This document shows positions 1-7,848 of a stretch of 64,000 bases of DNA, piece after piece. The DNA comes from Acidobacteriota bacterium. Lineage in GTDB: Bacteria; Acidobacteriota; Terriglobia; Bryobacterales; Bryobacteraceae. Each line of letters opens with the position of its first letter. Position 1 is the stretch's first letter. The notes under the pieces are model-generated. The model searched no databases and was not told the DNA's origin. It worked only from the letters and a program-made list of their open reading frames with translations. Location: contig JANXSF010000086.1 in NCBI GenBank assembly GCA_025352795.1, forward strand, positions 1 through 64,000, given 5' to 3'. Both the position numbers and the translations under genes were made by a program.

Positions 1-122
1 CCAGTGCGGAGCAGTGGACTCAGCCCGTGCGCTGGAGGCTTATCCTCAGCGCCGCCTTTCGCGCCTTCCTGCGCGGAAAAGTCCCCGGAAGTACTCCTCG
101 CTTCGCCAACACTACCGACTAA
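1..122 (+). other. GC-rich edge segment, possible 3' end of an unidentified CDS
   Basis: The first 122 bases are visibly richer in G+C than the DNA to their right. Read from base 3 on the plus strand they give an open frame of 39 codons ending in TAA at 120-122, with a basic, hydrophobic tail (ending PGSTPRFANTTD). The stop lies exactly where the TonB-receptor remnant on the other strand loses its frame. This may be the end of a gene, or of a mobile element, that broke the receptor. I do not recognise the peptide, and the other two plus-strand frames are also open over this short length, so coding is uncertain. Confidence 0.25.
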
Positions 123-565
123 CTGCCGTTTTTAGGATCAATCACTTGACCAGTGGAAGCGTTGGCCGATTCAATTAACGGAACCTCTTCCGTCACTAAA
201 ATGCTTTCCGTCACCTGCCCAATTTCCATGTGGGCATCAAGCGTTAAAAACTGCTGAGTAGCAATGATTACGCCCTTTTTTTCAAATCGCTTAAAGCCTG
301 GCGTCTCAACCATCAGTAGATAGTTTGCTGGGTCCAGCGAGTTGAATACATATTCACCAGATTCGTTGGTAAGCGTGGATCGCGAAGCTTTGGTGGCTTC
401 GTCCGTCAACGTCACTTTGGCAGTCGCAATCACCGCACCGCCTGAGTCTGAAACAATTCCGCGAACTCCGCCCTGCTAGGATTGCCCCCAAGTCGTAAGA
501 CCGGCCGTGGTGAGACTGACAAGCACAAGACTTCGAATTGCGGTCCCTAAAAAGGTATCCGTCAT
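119..565 (-). pseudogene. Broken TonB-receptor-like gene: signal peptide and carboxypeptidase-regulatory domain only
   Basis: An AGGAG box stands about 11 bases before an ATG at 565, which begins a 29-residue signal-peptide-like sequence ending in TTWGQS. Codon 30 is an amber stop (TAG, 478-476). The frame then continues through GGVRGIVSDSGGAV and a complete carboxypeptidase-regulatory/Cna-B-like domain (LTNESGEYVFNSL, GQVTESILVTEE) to a second TAG at 121-119. In the intact relative at 51635-55066 this domain is followed by a plug and about 1000 more residues, all missing here. One nonsense codon plus loss of the whole barrel points to a decaying outer-membrane receptor gene. An amber sequencing error alone would not explain the truncation. 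Confidence 0.75.
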
Positions 566-795
566 TTGGATGCAGCTCCTGTTCGTTAGATATAAACGTA
601 GAAAATTGCCCGGCCTGGCAAAACTTGTGCCTGAGAAATTGTCCTAGCTTGGGAGCAGCGCTTGACGTAGCGCGGAGAAACTACTTGGGGAAGGGTCGTA
701 GGAAAATCAGAGAGCTTCGAGGCTAACCTACGATTTCATTCAGAGTACCCTGAATATTATTTCAACGCAAGAGAAAAGTTTTGTGAATGTAAAAA

Positions 796-1437
796 CTAAG
801 GGAGATACATTTGAAGAGTGGCGTCTGGCTGCGGTTGCCGTGCCCTCATCCGAAGTAGATTTGCATCGAATTTATTGAAGTTCAAATGGTCTGCAATTAA
901 TTGAGCAGCGGACAAGGAGCGGCGAGCGATTCCATTTTTTCCATGTCCACTGGTGTTCGCCAAAATATGAAAAAATTCATGCGACAAAACGCGACCAATT
1001 GCCCGACCCAGTAATAAGTTGCCACGCTTAAAGTCTTCTCCCCACATTGCTGCGCGAATCGAAGTCTTCAATTGATCACAAAGAACAGTACTGAAAGGTA
1101 AAATTCCCCCGTCAATCGTGTGTGTGTAAGCAAGAGCCATGGGTCCCCGTTCGTCGAACAAAACAGGCTGCTGGTCCATTTCACAGCGCCCTTTGAATTG
1201 AACCAAAATCAAGTCTTCAAAAGACTCTTCGGGCAATAGTTCCGTGCGAAATTTGAAATCAACTTGCAGGCCTGTCTCTTTCAGAATGTTGCGGATTTCC
1301 ACCCGCATTTCCGTTAGAGTCTGGTTGGATATACTTGCTCCCTTCACATCCAATACAACAGTTAAACCAGGAGTTGGTTTTGAACCCTCGGCCCAAAGGG
1401 CGGCAGACATTGCCAGGAATAGTAAAGATCGCAGCAT
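796..1437 (-). CDS. Secreted putative zinc metalloprotease (HExxH), 213 aa
   Basis: The product starts with a cleavable signal peptide (about residues 1-16, LLFLAMSAALWA). Near residue 150 it carries a zinc-protease signature, SHEFFHILANTSGHG: HEFFH supplies two histidines and the glutamate, and a further His lies 8 residues on. The spacing differs from classical metzincins (HExxHxxGxxH), so the third ligand is uncertain. The tail contains a conserved-looking SAAQLIADHLNF helix. The protein is probably exported to the periplasm or outside the cell. The gene stands alone: the receptor remnant lies downstream in the same orientation and the SDR gene is divergent. Substrate unknown; peptidase activity is inferred from the motif only. 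Confidence 0.6.
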   Translation of the reverse strand: MLRSLLFLAMSAALWAEGSKPTPGLTVVLDVKGASISNQTLTEMRVEIRNILKETGLQVDFKFRTELLPEESFEDLILVQFKGRCEMDQQPVLFDERGPMALAYTHTIDGGILPFSTVLCDQLKTSIRAAMWGEDFKRGNLLLGRAIGRVLSHEFFHILANTSGHGKNGIARRSLSAAQLIADHLNFNKFDANLLRMRARQPQPDATLQMYLP

Positions 1438-1535
1438 AGCGTTTCCGTAACCATCACAATATCAAAAATTCACACAGAAGAACATTTTCAGGAAGGTTGC
1501 TCACCGGGTTTGTTAAGGTGAATCAAGGTGGTTGG

Positions 1536-2345
1536 TTGAAAACAGTGGAACGACTCAAGGGAAAGAATGTATTGGTCACCGGAGCTTCTTCCGGCATTGG
1601 ACAAGCAATCGCCGTAAGATTTGCTCAAGAAGGAGCCAACGTTGTCATCAACTATCGCAATGACCGGGACATGGCCCAAGCTACGCTGGAAAAGGTTCGT
1701 AATGCCAGGACCAGCGATGGCAAGCAGTTTTTAATTCAGGCTGATGTGGCAAGCGAAGTTGAAGTGAAAGCCATGTTCGCTGAAGCGCTTCATACTTTTT
1801 CATCCATTGAAGTCTTAGTCAATAACGCCGGGATTCAAAAGCCTGCGCACACCCATGAAATTGAAATGGAAGATTTTGATCGAATCCTAAACGTCAACTT
1901 GCGTGGAGCGTTTCTTTGTTCTAGAGAAGCGGTGCGGCACTTTCTTGCTCGCGGTGGACCAGGCAATATTGTCAACAATTCAAGCGTTCATGAAATCATT
2001 CCCAAACCGAAATATCTGCCATATTCCATCAGCAAAGGTGGCATGGAAAATATGACGAAATCCATGGCGCTGGAATATGCAGGGCGGGGAATTCGTGTGA
2101 ACGCTGTCGGCCCAGGGGCTGTCGTGACACCAATTAATAACACCTGGATCAACGATCCGAAGGCCCGCACAGAAGTGGAAAGTCACATTCCCCTTGGCAG
2201 AGCGGCGGACGCCAGTGAGATCGCCGCAGTGTTCGCATTCCTTGCCTCTAACGATGCTTCCTACATCACCGGGCAAACTATTTTTGCCTGCGGTGGGCTG
2301 ACGCTTTATCCTGAATTTAGAGTTGCCTGGGCATCAGGAGAATAG
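1536..2345 (+). CDS. Short-chain dehydrogenase/reductase, glucose 1-dehydrogenase-like
   Basis: This is a classical SDR oxidoreductase using NAD(P)H. The nucleotide-binding TGASSGIG motif is about 15 residues from the start; NNAG, the catalytic Ser (NNSSVHE) and YSISK (Tyr and Lys) follow in order, then the GPG and ITGQTI...GG segments typical of the glucose 1-dehydrogenase/3-oxoacyl-ACP reductase branch. I chose TTG 1536 because AAGGTGG lies just upstream. The frame is open back to 1497, and GTG 1518 or GTG 1545 are alternatives. Length (269 aa) is normal. Substrate cannot be told from sequence. It is monocistronic, with about 140 bp before the next gene. Confidence 0.85.
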   Translation: MKTVERLKGKNVLVTGASSGIGQAIAVRFAQEGANVVINYRNDRDMAQATLEKVRNARTSDGKQFLIQADVASEVEVKAMFAEALHTFSSIEVLVNNAGIQKPAHTHEIEMEDFDRILNVNLRGAFLCSREAVRHFLARGGPGNIVNNSSVHEIIPKPKYLPYSISKGGMENMTKSMALEYAGRGIRVNAVGPGAVVTPINNTWINDPKARTEVESHIPLGRAADASEIAAVFAFLASNDASYITGQTIFACGGLTLYPEFRVAWASGE

Positions 2346-2485
2346 GTGGTTCGCTGCCCGAATTTCATCCAGGCAAGGCACGCTGTTATCATGAAAGCTG
2401 TTTGATTGTTGAGGCCCTCGTTTGCTGCTTCTAACTCAATTCAGCCAAGCTCGCGGTCTACGTACCGCCCATAAAGGAGTTTGCC

Positions 2486-3316
2486 ATGCAGCTCAGAACC
2501 GGTTACGAACTTGTTTATAACTTTCCACAACCCACGCCAATCATCCTTGTCGTGAACATCCACGATTCACGCGCATCCGATATTGTGATCCCCGATATCC
2601 TAACTGTCCAGCCATCCGTCCCTGTTACCGAATATCGCGACGCTTTCGGAAACCAATGCCATCGCATCCTTGCGCCGACGGGGCGGCTTCTGCTTACAGC
2701 CAACGCCGTTGTCAATGACACCGGTCTGCCCGATGAAGTGATGTCCAACGCCGGTCAGGATTACGTTGAAAACCTACCTGAAGAAAATCTAGTTTTCCTT
2801 CTGGGTAGCCGCTACTGTGAAACAGATCTGCTGTCGCAGACCGCTTGGCAACTCTTTAGCGGCACTGCCCCAGGTCATCCACGAGTGCAGGCAATTTGCG
2901 ATTACGTGCATAACCACATTTATTTCAACTACCAGAATGCCCGCGCCACCCGCAGTGCTTCGGAAGCCTTTAACGAAAGGACTGGCGTCTGCCGGGACTT
3001 CGCTCATCTTGCTGTTGCCTTCTGCCGTTGCATGAATATTCCGGCGCGATACTGCACCGGCTATCTTAGCGATATCGGAACTCCTCCGCCTTACGGTGTG
3101 GGCGATTTTGCGGCATGGTTCGAAGCTTGGATCGGTGGCCGCTGGCATATGTTTGACCCGCGAAATAATGTCCCAAGAATTGGTCGCATCCTTATGGCCC
3201 GCGGCCGCGATGCGTCCGATGTAGCCATTGCCACCACGTTCGGACCTAATATTCTGGAAAGCTTTAAGGTGTGGACAGATGAAATTCCCAGTAGCCAATC
3301 TGGATCAGCCATCTGA
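2486..3316 (+). CDS. Transglutaminase-like cysteine protease fold protein (first of pair)
   Basis: A 276-residue transglutaminase-like protein (COG1305 type) with an AAGGAG box before its ATG. The catalytic Cys is C169 in GVCRDF, and the Asp is in MFDPRNN. Where most members carry the catalytic His before Ala-Trp, this one has Ala209 (DFAAWFEAW). From memory the same DFxAW form occurs in a bacterial subfamily with the PRIGRI...GRDASDVA tail seen here, so it may be a subfamily trait and not damage. It overlaps the next transglutaminase by TGATG (stop 3314-3316, start 3316), implying translational coupling. Such proteins are usually predicted to hydrolyse or rearrange isopeptide bonds; substrate unknown. 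Confidence 0.8.
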   Translation: MQLRTGYELVYNFPQPTPIILVVNIHDSRASDIVIPDILTVQPSVPVTEYRDAFGNQCHRILAPTGRLLLTANAVVNDTGLPDEVMSNAGQDYVENLPEENLVFLLGSRYCETDLLSQTAWQLFSGTAPGHPRVQAICDYVHNHIYFNYQNARATRSASEAFNERTGVCRDFAHLAVAFCRCMNIPARYCTGYLSDIGTPPPYGVGDFAAWFEAWIGGRWHMFDPRNNVPRIGRILMARGRDASDVAIATTFGPNILESFKVWTDEIPSSQSGSAI

Positions 3317-4182
3317 TGTCTTTTCTGATGGTGCGCCACCACACGGTCTATCGCTACCGTGAACCCGTCGGCCTGGGTGAACATCGCATGATGTTCCGCC
3401 CACGTGAAAGTCACGACCTGCGCTTGATCCGCACCAGCCTTGTCATCACCCCGCAACCAGCTCACTTGCGCTGGCTGCACGATCCGTTCGATAACTCTGT
3501 GGCCGTGGCCACGTTTGAAGGAACCACCTCCCAACTGAGTTTCGAAAGTAATGTGACGTTAGAACATTTTGAAACGACTCTTCCCGAATATCCTCTGGAA
3601 GACTATGCCCAGACGTATCCGTTTCGATATTCCGACGAGGATTTTCCCAATCTTGTTCGCGCGCTAGCGCCGCACCATTGCGGTAAAAGTGTCTCCGAAT
3701 GGGTCTTGCGCTTTCTTGATCCATCGCCCACCACTGGCACAATGAAAATTCTTCGAGCCATGACCCGTGGGATTCGTGAAGAATTTACTTACACAAGTCG
3801 CACTGAAAAAGGGGTGCAAACTCCCGAAGAGACCTTGCAAACCGAACAAGGCAGTTGCCGGGATTTCGCTGTTCTAATGATGGAAGCCTGCCGTTCCCTG
3901 GGAATTGCTGCGCGCTTTGTCAGCGGCTATATTTTCACTCCCAGCAGTTCCGGTTTAGCCGGAGGCGGTGCCACACACGCGTGGATTCAAGCCTATTTGC
4001 CTGGAGCGGGTTGGATTGATTTCGACCCTACCAACAGCATCATTGGCAACCGTAATCTGATTCGCGTCGCCGTTGCCTGGGCGCCTGAACAGGTGTTGCC
4101 TCTGTGGGGAACTTACTCCGGTCCACCAGGTGCTTTTCTTGAAATGAATGTCACCGTGAACGTTACAGAAGTGGCCGGATAA
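3316..4182 (+). CDS. Transglutaminase-like protein with N-terminal Bact_transglu_N domain
   Basis: A 288-residue protein. Residues 1-85 match the beta-sandwich region called bacterial transglutaminase-like N-terminal domain (HHTVYRYREPV, LRWLHDPFDNSV). A transglutaminase core follows with a full triad: C181 in GSCRDF, H221 in THAWIQ and D237 in DFDPTN. No signal peptide is seen, so it is probably cytosolic. It is coupled to the gene before it and lies 3 bp ahead of the formylglutamate amidohydrolase-like gene. Transglutaminase pairs often occur with ATP-grasp and alpha-E proteins in a presumed peptide-modification system. Those partners are absent here, so the role stays open. Confidence 0.85.
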   Translation: MSFLMVRHHTVYRYREPVGLGEHRMMFRPRESHDLRLIRTSLVITPQPAHLRWLHDPFDNSVAVATFEGTTSQLSFESNVTLEHFETTLPEYPLEDYAQTYPFRYSDEDFPNLVRALAPHHCGKSVSEWVLRFLDPSPTTGTMKILRAMTRGIREEFTYTSRTEKGVQTPEETLQTEQGSCRDFAVLMMEACRSLGIAARFVSGYIFTPSSSGLAGGGATHAWIQAYLPGAGWIDFDPTNSIIGNRNLIRVAVAWAPEQVLPLWGTYSGPPGAFLEMNVTVNVTEVAG

Positions 4183-4185
4183 CCA

Positions 4186-4911
4186 ATGTTGATAGCACCT
4201 AGAATCCTGCTCCCACAAGGGTCTGGTCGCTTCGTGTTCTTGTGCGATCACGCAAGCAATCACATTCCTGCTGAACTTAATAATCTTGGTTTAACTGAGT
4301 TTGACCTTGCCCGCCATATAGCCTGGGACATCGGCGCGGCAGGCGTCACCAAGGTTCTATCGGATATGTTTGACGCCCCTGCCATTCTCTGCAACATCTC
4401 GCGACTTGTGATCGATTGCAACCGTCAATTGAATGCTGTGGATCTGATTCCTGAAGTCAGCGACGCAACAGGAATTCCCGGAAATTTGCATCTGACCGAT
4501 GGCGCTAAAGCAACCCGTCTGCAATGGTTCCATGATTATCACAATGCAGTTGAATCCGTGTTGCTGGAACGCGAATTGCGAGGTGTGGAAACAATCGCAA
4601 TTTCGATTCATTCCATGACCCCATCTCTTGGCGGCAAATCCAGACCCTGGCAAATCGCATTATCAAGCTATCTGGACCGCCGCTTGACTGATCCCGTCCT
4701 GGCCGCTCTGCGACTTCCCAACGACGTAGTGGTGGGCGACAATCAGCCATACGATCTTGACCCGGCCGTGGATTACAGTATTCCCTTCCACGCCTTCCGA
4801 CGCGGAATGCAACACCTTCAAGTAGAATTTCGTCAGGATGAAATTGCTGCACCGAGTGGGCAGCATCAATGGGCAGTGCGGTTCGCTCAGGCGTTAGTTT
4901 TATCGGGATAG
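4186..4911 (+). CDS. N-formylglutamate amidohydrolase family protein
   Basis: A 241-residue protein of the N-formylglutamate amidohydrolase family (zinc-dependent amidase fold). Motifs seen are FLCDHASNHIP near the N-terminus, HIAWDIGA, SRLVIDCNR and SIHSMTP, all typical of the family, and VEFRQDEI near the C-terminus. It lies 3 bp after the transglutaminase-like gene and is the last gene of a three-gene operon. Members cleave N-formyl-glutamate in histidine breakdown, but no other hut gene is in the window. Its tie to the transglutaminases suggests a different amide substrate; this is inference. Confidence 0.8.
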   Translation: MLIAPRILLPQGSGRFVFLCDHASNHIPAELNNLGLTEFDLARHIAWDIGAAGVTKVLSDMFDAPAILCNISRLVIDCNRQLNAVDLIPEVSDATGIPGNLHLTDGAKATRLQWFHDYHNAVESVLLERELRGVETIAISIHSMTPSLGGKSRPWQIALSSYLDRRLTDPVLAALRLPNDVVVGDNQPYDLDPAVDYSIPFHAFRRGMQHLQVEFRQDEIAAPSGQHQWAVRFAQALVLSG

Positions 4912-4946
4912 GAGGAGGTCCCCTATCCCGAATTTTACTTGCTGAA

Positions 4947-7619
4947 CTATGGAGCCACTGTCATGGTGAGCGCGTTAGAAGACACGCCACCAACTGTGAC
5001 CACCAAAGGATAATCGCCAGCAGTCAGACTGGGGATTACAAAGTTGAGTTGCATCAAGCCAACTCCACCAGGCGTCAAGCCGGAAAACGATACTTGCGCC
5101 GCCTTGCCACCAACCGTAACTGTTGTCTGAGCTTTCGTTCCCAGCAGCGGGCTGCCAGTTGAACCATCGCCAGTCTTAACAGTGCCGGTTACAGCGCCTT
5201 GTCCTGTCATGTAAGCAACCACTGTGCTGCCTACGCTTGCCCCAACACCGGTGTTGTTCACCGCTCCGCTCTGGTTGACTACAACTGCCCGGCTTGCACC
5301 GAATTGCAGTACACCAGGCGCTGTTGCAGAAATCAGCAGAGGAGCTCCAGGGGAAACTGCCCCGTTCGACGTTACGACCACCACTGCTTCTCCAAGCGTG
5401 GTTTCATAAGGCACCTGCGCATTAATCTGACCCGAACTTACGAAGAATAGCGGCACCGCCACTCCGTTCACCTGCACCGAAACACCGCTGAGGGTGGTCG
5501 GCAAAGGTACGGCGGTTGCCCCAGCGGTTGCACCTGCCAGGTTCGATCCGTAAATGCTAATCACTGATCCCGGTGCGACGCTTTGTTGAATGCCTGCAGC
5601 ACTGATAATGCCGCCCTGGCCAATGATCGGTGCCCCTCCTGTTCCAGAAGTCGCCGTAACTGTGAAATTAACGTCGGAAATATCAAAGAAAATGCTCTTC
5701 TCCGCCGCAACCATAATCCGCGCCTTAGTGGTTGCCGGAATGCCCGTCGGCAGTGTGAAAGTTGCCGAACCAGTGTTAGGAATATTCTTTGCCAGTATGT
5801 GTGGGAACGTCAGCCCACCATCCACTGATAACTTAATTCTCACAGTCTTTTCCCCAATAGGGTCAAGGTCTGTCTTGGCTACATTCCAAGTCACCGTCTG
5901 AGGAGTTCCATCGGCCCACAGCGTTGCTGTGTTCGGTGCTGTTACAACAAACGGACCAGCAGCATTGGAAACAGTCACGATGGTGTCAGCAAATGTCGCC
6001 GAACCAGACGAGGGACGGTTGTCCCGCGCGGCAAGTCGGAAGGTCATTGTCCGATTCGTAGACGCCATCACTTCACCAACAAGCAACGAACGTCCGGCAG
6101 TGTTTTGAAAACGAGTCGGAGCAATATTTTGGTTGTTGACAATAAATTGTAGTGACGGGAAATAGCGATTGTTATCGCTCACTGCGGCATAGTTTCGGAA
6201 TAGCGAACGCTTTCCGTCATCGTCATCGGGCGGTGCCGCCCCGCCAAGATCCATTTGTTCCCAGGAGTAGGTCAAAGTCTTTTGATCGGCTGCATCCGGA
6301 TCCGTTACCAGTGCTGTCAAATTGAAAGGGGTCAACGCTGGAACAATGGGTGCCGTCGGCAAAATGATCTGGGGAGCATTGTTGACAATGGCCGCAGTGT
6401 TTGGAATGCCACAGCTATCAGCGTTGGTACGGATGTAGCGGTTCATTTCCAGGATGCTGAAGGAATGGAAAAATCCGTTGGTGATGGTGTCCAAATCCTG
6501 TGAATCCTCACCACTGCAAATGCCCGCATAGCTCATGATTGTGATTCCGCTGCCAACTTCATACGCAGCCTCAGTCACACGAGTAGCTTCTTTGCACACC
6601 GTGCCGCTATTGGCGTTAAATGTGTGATTGGCACTAATTTGATGACCCAATTCATGGGCCACCTGCTCAATGGCAAACACAGGCAGCGTGTAATTTCCCA
6701 GAACCGAAACCCCCGCTGCTTTTACGTCACCTTGGCAAATGCCAGCAACGCCAAAGCCGGAAGATCCCGCGTTGTTGAACACATGCCCAATGTCATACCC
6801 TGCGGTTCCCACCTGGGCATCCATTAACGTCTGATTTGCCTCCAGGTTCTGATCCGATTTGCTATCCACAAATGGTTGATTGGCCGGGTCCGTGTAAATG
6901 ATGGTTTTCACTACTTGGAAGTGTATGCCCAAGTCTCTTTCATACACCACATTGGCGGTGTTCATAATAGTGGCAATGGCGGCGTTTGCGGATGCAGCGC
7001 TGCCGCCAGTCTGCTTGGTGAACTCAGCAGTGGTGGCAATGGCCAGCCGGTAAGTTCGCAAACGGTCAAATGCAACTGGCACCGCAACCTGCGCCGCAGG
7101 CTGTGAAACGGTGGCCTGAGGAGTGGATTTCGTTGTTGCTTTACGCGCTGTTGTTACGCCACAAGAAACTTTGTGGACACTTTGATCGCGCATATATTTG
7201 CTTTCATAACCGCCCGCAGCCAGGGGTTCAACGGTGAACAGTCCTGAATCGTCGAATACAGAACCGTGAAAGCCAGCCGGCGTCATATCAACCCGACCAC
7301 GCAGTCGCGAGTTGTTCAAACCTTGCACAACGTACGTTTTAAGATCAGGATTTTCCGCTGCCATAGCTGGGCTGAAGACTGGGGATTCGCGGACTTCAAA
7401 TCGTGCCAGCGTTCCATCGGGAAGCGGCATGGAAATAACTGCCGCCTGTCTGCCGGAAGATTCCAGAGGAGCCCTGGATAATTCGCGTCTCAGACCGCTA
7501 GTATCAAGGTTCCAAGATGAAGAAGAGTTTGAGGTTTTGGCGTTCCACAACGCCGTCTGCGAGGCAGATTGAGCTATGACACTCGCAATGGGGAGTACAA
7601 AAAACAGGAGTTTTTTCAT
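4947..7619 (-). CDS. Secreted metzincin-type (reprolysin-like) metalloprotease with TIGR03437 C-terminus
   Basis: An 890-residue exported protein with signal peptide KKLLFFVLPIASVIAQS. The prodomain runs to about residue 185. A reprolysin-like catalytic domain follows with HELGHQISANH, giving zinc ligands H322, H326 and H332 and catalytic E323. Then come beta-rich domains (IILPTAPIVPALTPFNLTA; NTATLWADGTPQTVTW). The last 220 residues form a TIGR03437 module (VAPGSVISIYGSNLAG, GVSVQVNGVAVPLFFVS, QINAQVPYE), which I know mainly from Solibacter-like acidobacteria. It is likely an outside-acting protease. The catalytic motif has Ser in place of the usual Gly of HExxHxxGxxH. It is a single-gene unit, convergent with the amidohydrolase-like gene before it. 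Confidence 0.85.
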   Translation of the reverse strand: MKKLLFFVLPIASVIAQSASQTALWNAKTSNSSSSWNLDTSGLRRELSRAPLESSGRQAAVISMPLPDGTLARFEVRESPVFSPAMAAENPDLKTYVVQGLNNSRLRGRVDMTPAGFHGSVFDDSGLFTVEPLAAGGYESKYMRDQSVHKVSCGVTTARKATTKSTPQATVSQPAAQVAVPVAFDRLRTYRLAIATTAEFTKQTGGSAASANAAIATIMNTANVVYERDLGIHFQVVKTIIYTDPANQPFVDSKSDQNLEANQTLMDAQVGTAGYDIGHVFNNAGSSGFGVAGICQGDVKAAGVSVLGNYTLPVFAIEQVAHELGHQISANHTFNANSGTVCKEATRVTEAAYEVGSGITIMSYAGICSGEDSQDLDTITNGFFHSFSILEMNRYIRTNADSCGIPNTAAIVNNAPQIILPTAPIVPALTPFNLTALVTDPDAADQKTLTYSWEQMDLGGAAPPDDDDGKRSLFRNYAAVSDNNRYFPSLQFIVNNQNIAPTRFQNTAGRSLLVGEVMASTNRTMTFRLAARDNRPSSGSATFADTIVTVSNAAGPFVVTAPNTATLWADGTPQTVTWNVAKTDLDPIGEKTVRIKLSVDGGLTFPHILAKNIPNTGSATFTLPTGIPATTKARIMVAAEKSIFFDISDVNFTVTATSGTGGAPIIGQGGIISAAGIQQSVAPGSVISIYGSNLAGATAGATAVPLPTTLSGVSVQVNGVAVPLFFVSSGQINAQVPYETTLGEAVVVVTSNGAVSPGAPLLISATAPGVLQFGASRAVVVNQSGAVNNTGVGASVGSTVVAYMTGQGAVTGTVKTGDGSTGSPLLGTKAQTTVTVGGKAAQVSFSGLTPGGVGLMQLNFVIPSLTAGDYPLVVTVGGVSSNALTMTVAP

Positions 7620-7689
7620 CGACTTTCAGTATACCGATAATCGCCAAAATGTGGAAGAATTTCAATGAAGATGAATGAAGAAAGTGTAG

Positions 7690-7763
7690 TGCGCCCGACT
7701 GGATTCGAACCAGTGACCTTTTGCTTCGGAGGCAAACGCTCTATCCATCTGAGCTACGGGCGC
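7690..7763 (-). tRNA. tRNA-Arg (anticodon CCG)
   Basis: The minus strand folds as a full cloverleaf. Acceptor arm GCGCCCG (7763-7757) pairs with CGGGCGC, the D arm is GCTCAGATGGATAGAGC, the anticodon arm is TTTGC-CTCCGAA-GCAAA with anticodon CCG, and the T arm is ACTGG-TTCGAAT-CCAGT. The discriminator base is A at 7690. CCA is not encoded. A TATAGT hexamer lies 14 bases before the 5' end and could be its -10 box. It decodes CGG arginine codons. Confidence 0.95.
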
Positions 7764-7848
7764 GTAGTGCGGAACACACTATAGTTTACTGTACGTCGCT
7801 TGGTTCGTGCAAAGTATTCCCGCATCCCAGCTACAATAAGATATCGCA

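Noticed and set aside
476-478. In-frame TAG read as pyrrolysine or suppressed amber
   Set aside because: It lies just after a signal peptide, not in a catalytic site, and the gene is also truncated; nonsense decay is simpler.
538-726. Plus-strand open frame over the receptor remnant start
   Set aside because: It lacks a ribosome site and family-like composition and runs antisense to the signal-peptide segment and its leader.
1980-2276. Antisense open frames inside the SDR gene
   Set aside because: They mirror a well-conserved coding frame and have no motif of their own; the same applies to many antisense frames across the window.
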